DNA of 64,000 bases from Desulfarculus sp. (GTDB lineage: Bacteria; Desulfobacterota; Desulfarculia; Desulfarculales; Desulfarculaceae): contig QZKP01000012.1 of assembly GCA_003605055.1 (NCBI GenBank), positions 103,641 to 167,640 on the forward strand, in the 5' to 3' direction. Positions 42,627 through 50,785 of the stretch are shown one piece after another. Both the position numbers and the translations under genes were made by a program. Every line of letters starts with the position of its first letter. The first letter of the stretch is position 1. A model generated the notes under the pieces. The model was not told the origin of the DNA. It ran no database searches and worked only from the letters and a program-made list of their open reading frames with translations.

Positions 42627-44477
42627 ATGAGATTCAAGCCCTCAATATTTTTTAAGCTTTTGTTGTTTATCCTGCCCCTGGTGTGTCTGCCCATCGCCAT
42701 TGTGGGCTATCTGGCCATCCAGGCCTCGGTGGAGAGGGTCAACCACTTGGTGCGCCAGGAGCAGATGGTGCAGGTGGAGGCCGCGGCCCAGAAGATCAAC
42801 GACGTATTCCACAACTGCCGCACGGACCTGGGCACCATCACCGGCCTGCCCCTGCTGGAGGACTTCAACCTGGCCCGCACCTTCCGGCTGGAGGCCGAGG
42901 CCCGCTTCAACCGGGACAACATACAGCGCCTGTTTCTGGACTTTTTGGACCGCACGCCTTTTTACTGGCAACTGCGCTATCTGGACCGGCAGGGCCGCGA
43001 GCTGATCAAGGTGCGCCGCGGGCAGATCTTCCCGCCCCTGGACGACCAGGCCGGCCAGGCGTTTTTTCGCCAGGCCTCGGCCTTGCCCGCCGGCCAGACC
43101 TATTTCTCGCCCCTGGTGAACTCCCCGGCCCGCGGGGGATACGTGGTGCACAGCGCCCTGTCCTCGCACGATGCCTACGGCAAGAGCACCGGCCTGGTGG
43201 TCATAGACCTGGACTTCGAGAAGATCATCCAGATCGTGCGCTCCATCCACGCTGGCCAGCAGGGCTACGGTTTCCTGGTGGACCAGCAGGGGCGCAACAT
43301 AGTGCACCCCCACGCGCCGCCCTACACCTATGGACCCGAGAGCGGCGAGGCCAGCCTGCGCAGTCTGCTGGCCGACATGACCGCCGGCGGCGCCGGCTGG
43401 CAGCGATACACCTTTCAGAACCAGGAGAAGGTGGCGGCCTACGCCCCCATCCCGGCCATGAGCTGGTCCCTGGGGGCCACCATCCCGGTCACCGAGTTTC
43501 GCCAGGAGGCCGACGCCATCCAGCGGCGGGTGATCCAGGTGGTGGTGGTGGCCTTGATCCTGGCCGTGGGCGGGGTGAGCATCCTCTCCTACAACCTACT
43601 CAAGCCGGTGCGCAGCCTGGTGACCGCCACCAACCGCATGGCCCGCGGCGACCTGGCCCAGGAGATACCGGTGCGCTCGCGCGACGAGCTGGGGGAGCTG
43701 ACCCAGTCCTTCAACCGCATGGTGAGGAACCTGGCCCGCATCCAGAACGAGCTGGTGCGCTCGGAGAAGCTGGTCTCCCTGGGCCGGCTCTCGGCCGGTG
43801 TGGCCCACGAGATAAGAAACCCCCTCAACGCCATGGCCGGGGCCATTGTGCACCTGCAGCGCCGCCGGCCCGAGGATCCCCTGATCGCCGAGTACACCAA
43901 GCTGGTGGCCGAGGAGATAGACCGGCTGGCCCAGTTCGTCACTGACTTCCTCTACTTCGCCCGCCAGGCCCCGCCCCGGCTAGTGCCCACCAACCTCAAC
44001 GACTTGGTGGTTTCGGTGCAGAACCTCTTCCAGGCCCAAGCCCAGCGCCAGGGCATCCACTTCCACAGCCTGCTGGACCAGGCCCTGCCCGCCCTGGAGC
44101 TGGACCCTCATCAGATGGAGCAGGTGCTGGTCAACCTGGTGGTCAACGCCATGGACGCCCTGCCCCAGGGAGGGGAGGTGACCTTCACCACCGCCTGGCA
44201 GGCCCCGGGTCCCGGCCTGGGCCAGGGCGGCGAGGTGCGCCTGAGCGTGGAGGACAACGGAGTGGGCATCCCCCCGGAGAACCTGGACGCCGTCTTCGAC
44301 CCCTTCTTCACCAGCAAGGAGACCGGCACCGGCCTGGGCCTGACCCTGAGCCTGGGCATCGTGGAGAGCCATGGCGGGACTCTGGAGGTGCACAGCCGGC
44401 CGGGCCAGGGGACCCGGATGACCATTTGCCTGCCTTTCCGGGCCGGCCAGCCGCGGGAGGTCCAGGGTGAAGCCTAG
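42627..44477 (+). CDS. Membrane sensor histidine kinase with dCache-like periplasmic domain (module II)
   Basis: Transmembrane sensor kinase (616 aa). A first membrane helix (about residues 9-30) is followed by a large periplasmic double-Cache-like domain (30-300), a second helix (about 303-327), a HAMP linker (327-380, TNRMARGDLAQEI), HisKA with His-394 in VAHEIRNPLNAMAG, and a HATPase domain with NLVVNAMDALP and GTGLGLTLS. Cache domains bind small acids directly, or through periplasmic receptors. ATG 42627 is chosen because the hydrophobic helix follows at once; a longer in-frame extension lacks features. It overlaps the response regulator gene by 11 bp. It thus senses an external cue, unlike the cytosolic module I kinase. 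Confidence 0.93.
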   Translation: MRFKPSIFFKLLLFILPLVCLPIAIVGYLAIQASVERVNHLVRQEQMVQVEAAAQKINDVFHNCRTDLGTITGLPLLEDFNLARTFRLEAEARFNRDNIQRLFLDFLDRTPFYWQLRYLDRQGRELIKVRRGQIFPPLDDQAGQAFFRQASALPAGQTYFSPLVNSPARGGYVVHSALSSHDAYGKSTGLVVIDLDFEKIIQIVRSIHAGQQGYGFLVDQQGRNIVHPHAPPYTYGPESGEASLRSLLADMTAGGAGWQRYTFQNQEKVAAYAPIPAMSWSLGATIPVTEFRQEADAIQRRVIQVVVVALILAVGGVSILSYNLLKPVRSLVTATNRMARGDLAQEIPVRSRDELGELTQSFNRMVRNLARIQNELVRSEKLVSLGRLSAGVAHEIRNPLNAMAGAIVHLQRRRPEDPLIAEYTKLVAEEIDRLAQFVTDFLYFARQAPPRLVPTNLNDLVVSVQNLFQAQAQRQGIHFHSLLDQALPALELDPHQMEQVLVNLVVNAMDALPQGGEVTFTTAWQAPGPGLGQGGEVRLSVEDNGVGIPPENLDAVFDPFFTSKETGTGLGLTLSLGIVESHGGTLEVHSRPGQGTRMTICLPFRAGQPREVQGEA

Positions 44478-45867
44478 AAAAATCCTGGTGGTGGACGACC
44501 GCATCAACACCCTCAAGGTGCTAGTGGCCATCCTGCATGACGAGGGCTACCAGGTGCTGCAGGCCAGCAGCGGCGAGGAGGCCCTGCGCCTGTACGCCCA
44601 GCACGAGGGCCTGGACGCGGTGCTGGCCGACCTGAAGATGCCGGGCATGAACGGCCTGGAGCTTTACCGCCGCCTGAACCAGTTGGGCGACCCGCCGCCC
44701 TTCGTGATCATGACCGCCCACGCCACCGCCCCCTCGGCGGTGCAGGCCCTAAAGGAGGGGGTGTCCGACTACCTGTTCAAGCCGCTGAACTACGAGGAGT
44801 TGACCATCGTCCTGGACAAGGCCATCCGCCAGCGCCAGATGTCCCGGGAGCTGGTGACCCTGCGCCGCCAGGTGCGGGAGGAGAACTCCTTCCAGGGCAT
44901 CATCGGGGTCAGCCCCAAGATGGCCGAGATCTTCGGCCTGGTGCGCAAGGTGGGCCCCACCGACGCCTCGGTGCTGATCCACGGGGAGACCGGCACCGGC
45001 AAGGAGCTGCTGGCCCGGGCCCTGCACGCCGAAAGCCCCCGCCGGGACCGGCCCCTGGTGTGCATCAACTGCGCGGCCCTGACCGAAAGCCTGCTGGAGG
45101 CCGAGCTGTTCGGCTACGTCAAGGGCGCCTTCACCGGGGCGGTGAGCGACAAAAAGGGCCGGCTGGAGACGGCCCAGGGCGGCACCCTGTTCCTGGACGA
45201 GATCGGCCACATGGGCCTGGCCCTGCAGGCCAAGCTGCTGCGCTTTTTGCAGGAGCGCACCTTCGAGCCGGTGGGCGGCACCGCCTCACGGGCGGTGGAC
45301 GTGCGGGTGGTGGCGGCCAGCAACCTGGACCTGACCGGCGAGATCGCCGCCGGCCGCTTCATGGAGGACCTGCTGTACCGCATCGAGGTGATCTCCCTGC
45401 GCCTGCCGCCCCTGCGGGAGCGGGTGGAGGACATCCCCCTGCTGGTGGAGCACTTCCGCCACCTGTTCGCCCGCCGCTACAACAAGATGGTGGTGGGGAT
45501 GGCCCCCCAGGCCATGCAACTGATGGTGGATTACGCCTGGCCGGGCAATGTGCGCCAGTTGGAGAACGCGGTGGCCCGGGCCGTGATCCTGGCCAAGGGC
45601 GAGCGGCTGGGGCCCGAGGACTTCGCGGACCTGGCCGGCGCCGGGCCGGCCCCGCCCAGCGAGGAGCTCATCGCCGGACTGCCCCAGCAGGGAGTCACCT
45701 TGAAGGACATGGAGCGGGAGCTGATCCACAAGACCCTGCAGGCCTGCCAGGGCAACAAGAGCCTGGCCGCCAAGCGCCTGGGCATCTCCCGGAAGGGTCT
45801 CTATGAGAAGCTGCAACGTCATGGCCTGCCTGCCACGGAAAACGCGCGGCCCGCGCCAAAGGGCTAG
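44467..45867 (+). CDS. NtrC-family sigma-54-dependent response regulator (module II)
   Basis: Response regulator (466 aa) paralogous in design to 32928-34286: receiver domain (Asp-55 in VLADLKMPG), AAA+ domain with Walker A GETGTGKE (about 173), GAFTGA at about 220 and Walker B FLDEIGH, and a Fis-type helix-turn-helix (about 430-460, NKSLAAKRLGISRKGLYEK). GTG 44467 follows GGGAGG and overlaps the kinase stop. It likely acts on the -24/-12-like promoter at 47429 through the repeated 19-bp motif upstream. Its 3' end overlaps the next gene by 65 bp in another frame. Confidence 0.95.
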   Translation: MKPRKILVVDDRINTLKVLVAILHDEGYQVLQASSGEEALRLYAQHEGLDAVLADLKMPGMNGLELYRRLNQLGDPPPFVIMTAHATAPSAVQALKEGVSDYLFKPLNYEELTIVLDKAIRQRQMSRELVTLRRQVREENSFQGIIGVSPKMAEIFGLVRKVGPTDASVLIHGETGTGKELLARALHAESPRRDRPLVCINCAALTESLLEAELFGYVKGAFTGAVSDKKGRLETAQGGTLFLDEIGHMGLALQAKLLRFLQERTFEPVGGTASRAVDVRVVAASNLDLTGEIAAGRFMEDLLYRIEVISLRLPPLRERVEDIPLLVEHFRHLFARRYNKMVVGMAPQAMQLMVDYAWPGNVRQLENAVARAVILAKGERLGPEDFADLAGAGPAPPSEELIAGLPQQGVTLKDMERELIHKTLQACQGNKSLAAKRLGISRKGLYEKLQRHGLPATENARPAPKG

Positions 45868-47143
45868 GGCCCGGGCGCCCCGCCTGCTCCTGGCCCTGGG
45901 GCTGGCCCTGGCGGCCGCGGCCGCGGCCGCGACCCCGGCCTGGGCCGGGCAGGAGGCGGTGGTGCTGGGGGTGCCCACCTCCCTGTCCCTGCTGGAGGGC
46001 CAGGAGAGCCTGCTGGCGGTGAAGCTGGCCGTGGCCGAGATAAACGCCGCCGGCGGAGTGCGGCTGGGAGGCCGCCGCCTGCCCCTGCGGGTGGAGGCGG
46101 TGGACCTGCGCGGGGCGGTGCCGGGCGTGGAGGTGCGCCAGGCGGTGCAGACCCTGGCCCGCTTTTTGGACAGCTACAAGATCCACGCCATCGTGGTGGG
46201 GCCCTTCCGCTCGGAGGTGCTGCTGTCGGCCATGGACCTCATCGCCCGGCGGCGGGTGCCGCTGCTGGGCACCATCGCCATGTCGCCCGTATCCGAGGCC
46301 ATGTTGCTCAAGGACCCCAAATACAAGTACATCTTCCGGGTGGGCCTCAACGCCAAGTACCTGGTGGGCTACCTCATAAGCAGCATGCGCCTTTTGGGGG
46401 AGAGCTTCGGCTTCTCGCGGGTCTATATCCTCAACCAGGACGTGGCTTGGGCCCGCTCCACCGCCTCCATGATGGTGCGGCTGTTCTTCCAGCGCTCTCG
46501 CTGGCAGGTGCTGGGGCAGCGGAACTTCCCCAGCGAGGCCAGGGACTTCTCCGCGGCCCTGGAGGACGCCCGGGCCCAGGGCGCCCAGGCTCTGCTGTGC
46601 CTGTTCGACTCGCCCCAGAGCGTTATCCTGGCCCAGCAGTGGCGCCAGCTCAAGGTGCCGGCCCTGTTGTGCGGCTTTATCTCGCCCATGGTGGGTCCGG
46701 CGGCCTGGCGCAGCTTTCAAGGTCAAATCTCCGGTTCCCTCAACGTGATATTCGAGCTGGGCAACCTGCCCGCCCGGCGCTACGGGCCGGCCACGGCCTT
46801 TTACCGCGCCTACCAGGCCCGCTACGGCCGGCCCATCCAGTCCGGCCACGGCCCGGCCCCTTCCTACGAGGCGGTGTACATACTGGCCCAGGCCATCGAG
46901 CGGGCGGGCAGCCTGGACCCCGAGGCCCTGGTGGCCGCCCTGGAGCGCACCGACCGCAAGGGCTGCATGGGCCGCATCCGCTTCCACCAGGGGCACCAGG
47001 CCTTCTTCGGCGATGATCCGGCCCAGGAGGCCCTGGCCGCGGTGATCCAGTGGACCGCCGACGGCCACCGCCGCATCGTCTACCCCGGCACCATTGCCGA
47101 GGGCAAGGTGGAGCTACCCTCCTTTGTGCGCTCCTCACCCTGA
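45803..47143 (+). CDS. Liv-type periplasmic receptor in the two-component operon (module II)
   Basis: Type I periplasmic receptor (446 aa) closely related to the transport receptor encoded next at 47509 (shared VGPFRSE, GTIAMSP, NQDVAWAR and SGHGPAPSYE blocks). It has an Arg-rich start and a long hydrophobic Ala-rich signal peptide ending near residue 48. Unlike the other receptors, it is encoded within the kinase/regulator operon: ATG 45803, with GGAAGGG 5 nt upstream, lies 65 bp inside the regulator gene. It is not followed by a permease gene but by the putative enhancer. It may therefore be the ligand-sensing partner of the Cache kinase rather than a transport receptor; a second transport receptor is the alternative. 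Confidence 0.9.
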   Translation: MRSCNVMACLPRKTRGPRQRARARAPRLLLALGLALAAAAAAATPAWAGQEAVVLGVPTSLSLLEGQESLLAVKLAVAEINAAGGVRLGGRRLPLRVEAVDLRGAVPGVEVRQAVQTLARFLDSYKIHAIVVGPFRSEVLLSAMDLIARRRVPLLGTIAMSPVSEAMLLKDPKYKYIFRVGLNAKYLVGYLISSMRLLGESFGFSRVYILNQDVAWARSTASMMVRLFFQRSRWQVLGQRNFPSEARDFSAALEDARAQGAQALLCLFDSPQSVILAQQWRQLKVPALLCGFISPMVGPAAWRSFQGQISGSLNVIFELGNLPARRYGPATAFYRAYQARYGRPIQSGHGPAPSYEAVYILAQAIERAGSLDPEALVAALERTDRKGCMGRIRFHQGHQAFFGDDPAQEALAAVIQWTADGHRRIVYPGTIAEGKVELPSFVRSSP

Positions 47144-47187
47144 GCAAGGGCGGTCACGTTACGTATGCACACACAAGGCCCTGCATA

Positions 47188-47206
47188 TGTTACAAAAGGT
47201 TACACT
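47188..47206 (+). promoter_or_regulatory. 19-bp enhancer motif, copy 1
   Basis: TGTTAC-AAAAG-GTTACACT: two GTTAC units 10 bp apart, one helical turn. The minus-strand copy at 47278-47296 fits the common pattern TGTTAC-N5-GTTACA-Y-T. It lies about 230 bp upstream of the sigma-54-like promoter. It is the likely binding site of the module II response regulator, by position. Confidence 0.5.
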
Positions 47207-47277
47207 AGATGGCAAGTATTTGTAACTTAAGGAATAATATTGTTTGATCTAAGGCGCAGGCGCGGCTGACAGGCCTG

Positions 47278-47296
47278 AATGTAACCGATGGTAACA
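47278..47296 (-). promoter_or_regulatory. 19-bp enhancer motif, copy 2 (inverted)
   Basis: Read on the minus strand it is TGTTAC-CATCG-GTTACATT, matching copy 1 at all GTTAC positions. It overlaps a perfect 7-bp inverted repeat ACCGATG-GTAA-CATCGGT (47284-47301). It lies about 140 bp upstream of the putative -24/-12 element, a normal enhancer distance. Confidence 0.5.
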
Positions 47297-47428
47297 TCGG
47301 TCCGCGGACGCCTGGGGGGTCGTTTGGATAATTTCTTTGTTTATCAGCATATTGGATACCTGCTATTATTTGGAGCGTTCCTTGCACTATCCAACGGCGC
47401 GTGCCTCCAGTCATCTCAGCTAGGCCCG

Positions 47429-47444
47429 TGGCATGGGTGTGGCC
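47429..47444 (+). promoter_or_regulatory. Possible sigma-54 promoter of module II importer operon
   Basis: TGGCATGGGTGTGGCC keeps the essential GG and GC 10 bp apart and the TGGCA of the -24 box, but the -12 box is TGGC instead of TTGC. Weaker than the module I promoter, but well placed: about 65 bp before the receptor start codon and downstream of the repeated enhancer motif. Confidence 0.45.
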
Positions 47445-47508
47445 GCGTCAGGCTACAAGTCTGTGGTTCACCATCTTCGTGATGCCTTTTGATAAAGGAG
47501 GAGCTCAG

Positions 47509-48789
47509 ATGAAGAAACTGACTTGCCTGTTGGCCGCCGCTCTGTTGGCGGCCGGCCTGCTGCTGGCGCCGACCCCAGCCCCGGCCGCGGACAAAATCGT
47601 CATCGGCGTCTCCACCTCCCTGAACTTCCTGGAGGGCAAGGAGAGCTACAACGCGGTCCAGTTGGCCGTGGAGGAGATCAACGCCAAGGGCGGCGTGAAG
47701 GTGGGGGGCAAGAAGCTGCCCTTCGCCATCGAGTCCATAGACATCCGCGACGCGGCCCCGGGCGTGCCGGTGCCCGAGGCGCTGTTGGGCATGGAAAAGC
47801 TGATCCTGGAGAAGAAGCCCCATGCCCTGGTGGTGGGCCCCTTCCGCTCCGAGGCCCTGCTGGCGGGCATGGACATGCTGGCCAAGCACAAGGTGCCCCT
47901 GCTGGGCACCATCGCCATGAGCCCCAAGAGCGAGGCCATGATCGCCAAGGACCCCAAGTATAAATACGTGTTCCGCGTCTCCCTGGACGCCAAGTTCTTC
48001 GTGGGCTACATCGCCGGGGTCATGGGCTTCCTGGGCAAGGAGTTCGGCTACAACAAGGTCTACATCATGAACCAGGACGTGGCCTGGGCCCGGGCCACCG
48101 CCGACATCATGGCCAAGATCTTCGCGGGCAAGCTCAAGTGGCAGGTGGTGGGCCACGAGACCTTCCCCACCGGCGCCAAGGACTTCGCCCCGGCCCTGAT
48201 GAAGGCCAAGATGAAGGGCGCCCAGGTGATCATGCCCGTGTTCGACATGCCCGAGAGCGGCATCCTGATCAAGCAGTGGAAGTCCATGAAGGTTCCGGCC
48301 CTGATGGCCGGCTTTATCTCGCCCCTGGCCGGCCCCGGCGCCTGGAAGACCTTCGGGGGCAAGATCGACGGCATCCTCAACGCCGTGTTCGAATTGGGCA
48401 ACATCGCTGCGGTCAAGTACCCCATGTCCAGAAGCTTCTTCCGGGCCTATAAGAAGAAGTTCGGCAAGGAGATCGAGTCCGGCCACGGCCCGGCGCCTTC
48501 CTATGAGTCGGTGTACCTGCTCAAGGCGGCCATCGAGAAGGCCGGCAGCCTGGACCCCGACGCCATCGTCGCCGCCCTGGAGAAGACCGACGTCAAGGGC
48601 GTGATGGGCCGCGTCAAGTTCACCAAGGGTCATCAGGTGATCTTCGGCAACGACCCCAGCAAGGAGTCTTTGGGCTGCTTCTTCCAGTGGTCGCCCAAGG
48701 GCGAGCGCATCATCGTCTATCCGCCGGCGGTGGCCGAGGGCAAGATCTGGCTGCCCTCCTGGGTCAAGCCGGGCATGAAGAAGAAGTAG
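47509..48789 (+). CDS. Liv-type ABC transporter substrate-binding protein (module II)
   Basis: Periplasmic receptor (426 aa) of the HAAT class. Signal peptide residues 1-27 (MKK start, APAA cleavage), then DKIVIGVSTSLNFLEGKESYNAV-type type I fold with a KSEAMIAKDPKYKYVFRV central part and C-terminal VAALEKTDVKGVMGRVKF. ATG 47509 is preceded by an ideal AAGGAGGAG and starts at the signal peptide; the longer frame has none. It heads the module II importer operon. Its closest relative in the window is the receptor at 45803, so one arose from the other by duplication. The ligand is unknown; an organic acid is inferred from the ligase genes of the operon. Confidence 0.94.
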   Translation: MKKLTCLLAAALLAAGLLLAPTPAPAADKIVIGVSTSLNFLEGKESYNAVQLAVEEINAKGGVKVGGKKLPFAIESIDIRDAAPGVPVPEALLGMEKLILEKKPHALVVGPFRSEALLAGMDMLAKHKVPLLGTIAMSPKSEAMIAKDPKYKYVFRVSLDAKFFVGYIAGVMGFLGKEFGYNKVYIMNQDVAWARATADIMAKIFAGKLKWQVVGHETFPTGAKDFAPALMKAKMKGAQVIMPVFDMPESGILIKQWKSMKVPALMAGFISPLAGPGAWKTFGGKIDGILNAVFELGNIAAVKYPMSRSFFRAYKKKFGKEIESGHGPAPSYESVYLLKAAIEKAGSLDPDAIVAALEKTDVKGVMGRVKFTKGHQVIFGNDPSKESLGCFFQWSPKGERIIVYPPAVAEGKIWLPSWVKPGMKKK

Positions 48790-48808
48790 CAGGCGCGGAC
48801 GCCAAGAG

Positions 48809-48834
48809 GGGGAGGCCCCGCCCGGGGCCTCCCC
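48809..48834 (+). repeat. Hairpin between receptor gene and livH (module II)
   Basis: A perfect 11-bp stem (GGGGAGGCCCC and GGGGCCTCCCC, loop GCCC) lies 19 bp after the receptor stop codon. No T-run follows (TCGCCC). It is the fourth receptor-to-permease junction in the window with such a structure. Confidence 0.7.
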
Positions 48835-48911
48835 TCGCCCAGACAAGGCGCTTTTCATAACCCACACCCAGGCCGGCCCCGGCCCCGGCCGCCGGAGATT
48901 TGCGCAAGCCC

Positions 48912-49781
48912 ATGCTGCAAGGCACCCTCATCTATGGCTTGATCAACAGCGTCGTCTTGATGCTGGTGGCCCTGGGCTTCTCGGTCACCTTCGGCATAAG
49001 CGGGGTGGCCAACTTCGCCTATGGGGCCCTGTACATCATGGCCGGCTACCTGGCCTGGCTGGGCCTGCACGCCCTGCACCTGCCCTACTGGCTGGCCGCG
49101 CCCGGGGCGGTGTTGATCACCGCCGGCGTGGCGGCCCTGATCTACTGGTTCATCCTGCTCAGGGTGCGGGGCCTGGTGGTCAGCGAGGTCATCGCCACCT
49201 TCGGCGTGGGGCTGGCCATCCTGGAGCTGTTCCGCTACCTGGGCTTCATCGGCTTTGAGTACACCCTGCCCCAGGTGGACGCCTCTTATAACATCGGCGA
49301 GACGGTGGTGGACGCCCAGCGCCTGCTCATCGTGGCCGCCGGCCTGGCCCTGGCCGGCTTCCTGTGGTTGTTCACCCACCACACCAAGGTCGGCCTGGCC
49401 TTCCGGGGCATCGCCCAGGACGAGCGCACCTCCCTGACCCTGGGCATCAACACCGACAAGATCGCCGCCTTCTCGGTGGCCTTCGGCGCCGGCTACGCGG
49501 CCCTGGCCGCCCTGGTGATCCTGCCCCTGGGCACCATCGCGGTCAACGAGGGCTACAATGTGCTGGTCAACGCCCTGGCGGTGTGCATCGTGGGCGGCCT
49601 GGGCAGCACCGTGGGCATCATAGTGGCCAGCCTGCTCATCGGCTACGCCCAGATACTGACCGCCACCTACCTGGAGACCCACTGGATGATGATCGTCAGC
49701 CTGGTGGCCATCCTCTTGATCCTGGCCATCAAGCCCTCAGGGCTGTTCGGGGTTCACAAAGAGTTGGAGGAGCGCATCTGA
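48912..49781 (+). CDS. livH: Liv-type ABC transporter permease LivH (module II)
   Basis: First permease (289 aa), closely similar to the module I LivH at 36051 (INSVVLMLVALGF, VANFAYGALYIMAGYLAW, GLAFRGIAQDERTSLTLGIN). About eight membrane segments. The start is uncertain: TTG 48900 has GGAG close upstream, whereas ATG 48912 aligns with the start of the paralog; the ATG is preferred. The stop codon overlaps the livM ATG (TGATG), so the two are translated together. Confidence 0.94.
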   Translation: MLQGTLIYGLINSVVLMLVALGFSVTFGISGVANFAYGALYIMAGYLAWLGLHALHLPYWLAAPGAVLITAGVAALIYWFILLRVRGLVVSEVIATFGVGLAILELFRYLGFIGFEYTLPQVDASYNIGETVVDAQRLLIVAAGLALAGFLWLFTHHTKVGLAFRGIAQDERTSLTLGINTDKIAAFSVAFGAGYAALAALVILPLGTIAVNEGYNVLVNALAVCIVGGLGSTVGIIVASLLIGYAQILTATYLETHWMMIVSLVAILLILAIKPSGLFGVHKELEERI

Positions 49782-50785
49782 TGGCCAGGCGGCGGGAACG
49801 CGTGGACCGGGGCATCAAGGTCCGCAGCGAGGACGTGTACGCCCTTACCTCCTGGCGGGAGATGCTCTATCTGGCCGCGCCCCGGGTGTTGCCGGTGGTG
49901 GCCCTGTTCGTGCTGGGCATGACGGCCAGCGTGTACTGGGAGCGGGTGCTGGTCTCCACCTGCATGTTCGCCATGCTGGCCATCTCCTGGGACGTACTGA
50001 ACTCGGCGGGCATGGTCTCCCTGGGCCAGGCCCTGTTCTTCGGCATGGGGGCCTACATCGCCGGCACCCTGAACCACTACCTGGGCCTGGGCCCCTGGCT
50101 GACCCTGCCCCTGGCCACCCTGGGCGGCGGGCTGGTCTGCACCCTGGTCCTGTTGCCGGTGCTCAGGCTGCGGGGCATCTACTTCGCCATGGTCACCCTG
50201 ATCCTGCCCCTGATGATCGAGCGCGTCATCGAGGCCACCAAGATCTTCGGGGGCACCGAGGGTCTCTCGGGCCTGACCCCCCTGGGCAGCGAGCACGTGC
50301 AGTTCCTGGTGGCCCTGGTGGCGGTGTGGGTGGCCCTCTACGGCTTCCGGCGCATGATGGGCACCGACTACGGCCTGCTGTTAAAAGGCATCAAGGACAA
50401 CGACCGGGCGGTGATGAGCGCGGGCATCAACATCTACTGGTACAAGGCCCAGGCCCTGTTTCTGGCCTCGGCGGTGGGGGCCTTCGCCGGGGCCTTCATG
50501 ACCCACGCCTATCAGTTCGTGGGCATGCCGGTGTTCGCCCTGGACTACTCCATCATGCCCATCGCCTCGGTGGCCGTGGGCGGCATGGGCACCCTGGCCG
50601 GGCCCATGCTGGGCTCCTTCATCCTGGTGCCCCTGTCGGAGCTCTTGCGCGGCCTGGGGGGCTTGCGCACCGTGATCTACGCGGTGATCCTGGTGGCCTG
50701 CACCGTGGGCCTGCCCGAGGGCGTGTTCCATTACCTGGCCCGCAAGTACACCCAGTTCGAGCGCTGGGCCGAGGTGGACAAATGA
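49781..50785 (+). CDS. livM: Liv-type ABC transporter permease LivM (module II)
   Basis: Second permease (334 aa). It has the same cytosolic N-terminal signature as the module I copy (ERVDRGIKVRSEDVYALTSW) before the first membrane helix, then the LivM core (MVSLGQALFFGMGAYIAGTL, GIKDNDRAVMSAGIN, GGMGTLAGPMLGS). GGAGG lies just upstream of the start. Its stop overlaps the livG ATG. Together with LivH it forms the translocation pore. Confidence 0.94.
   Translation: MARRRERVDRGIKVRSEDVYALTSWREMLYLAAPRVLPVVALFVLGMTASVYWERVLVSTCMFAMLAISWDVLNSAGMVSLGQALFFGMGAYIAGTLNHYLGLGPWLTLPLATLGGGLVCTLVLLPVLRLRGIYFAMVTLILPLMIERVIEATKIFGGTEGLSGLTPLGSEHVQFLVALVAVWVALYGFRRMMGTDYGLLLKGIKDNDRAVMSAGINIYWYKAQALFLASAVGAFAGAFMTHAYQFVGMPVFALDYSIMPIASVAVGGMGTLAGPMLGSFILVPLSELLRGLGGLRTVIYAVILVACTVGLPEGVFHYLARKYTQFERWAEVDK

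Larger units (their letters stand above)
47144..47508 (+). other. 365-bp regulatory region of the module II importer operon
   Basis: No gene is seen. The first half is AT-rich and carries six GTTAC/GTAAC elements (47158, 47189, 47199, 47222, 47281, 47291), four of which form two copies of a 19-bp motif; the second half carries a -24/-12-like element at 47429, 65 bp before the receptor start. This is the standard layout of an enhancer-dependent promoter. Confidence 0.6.
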
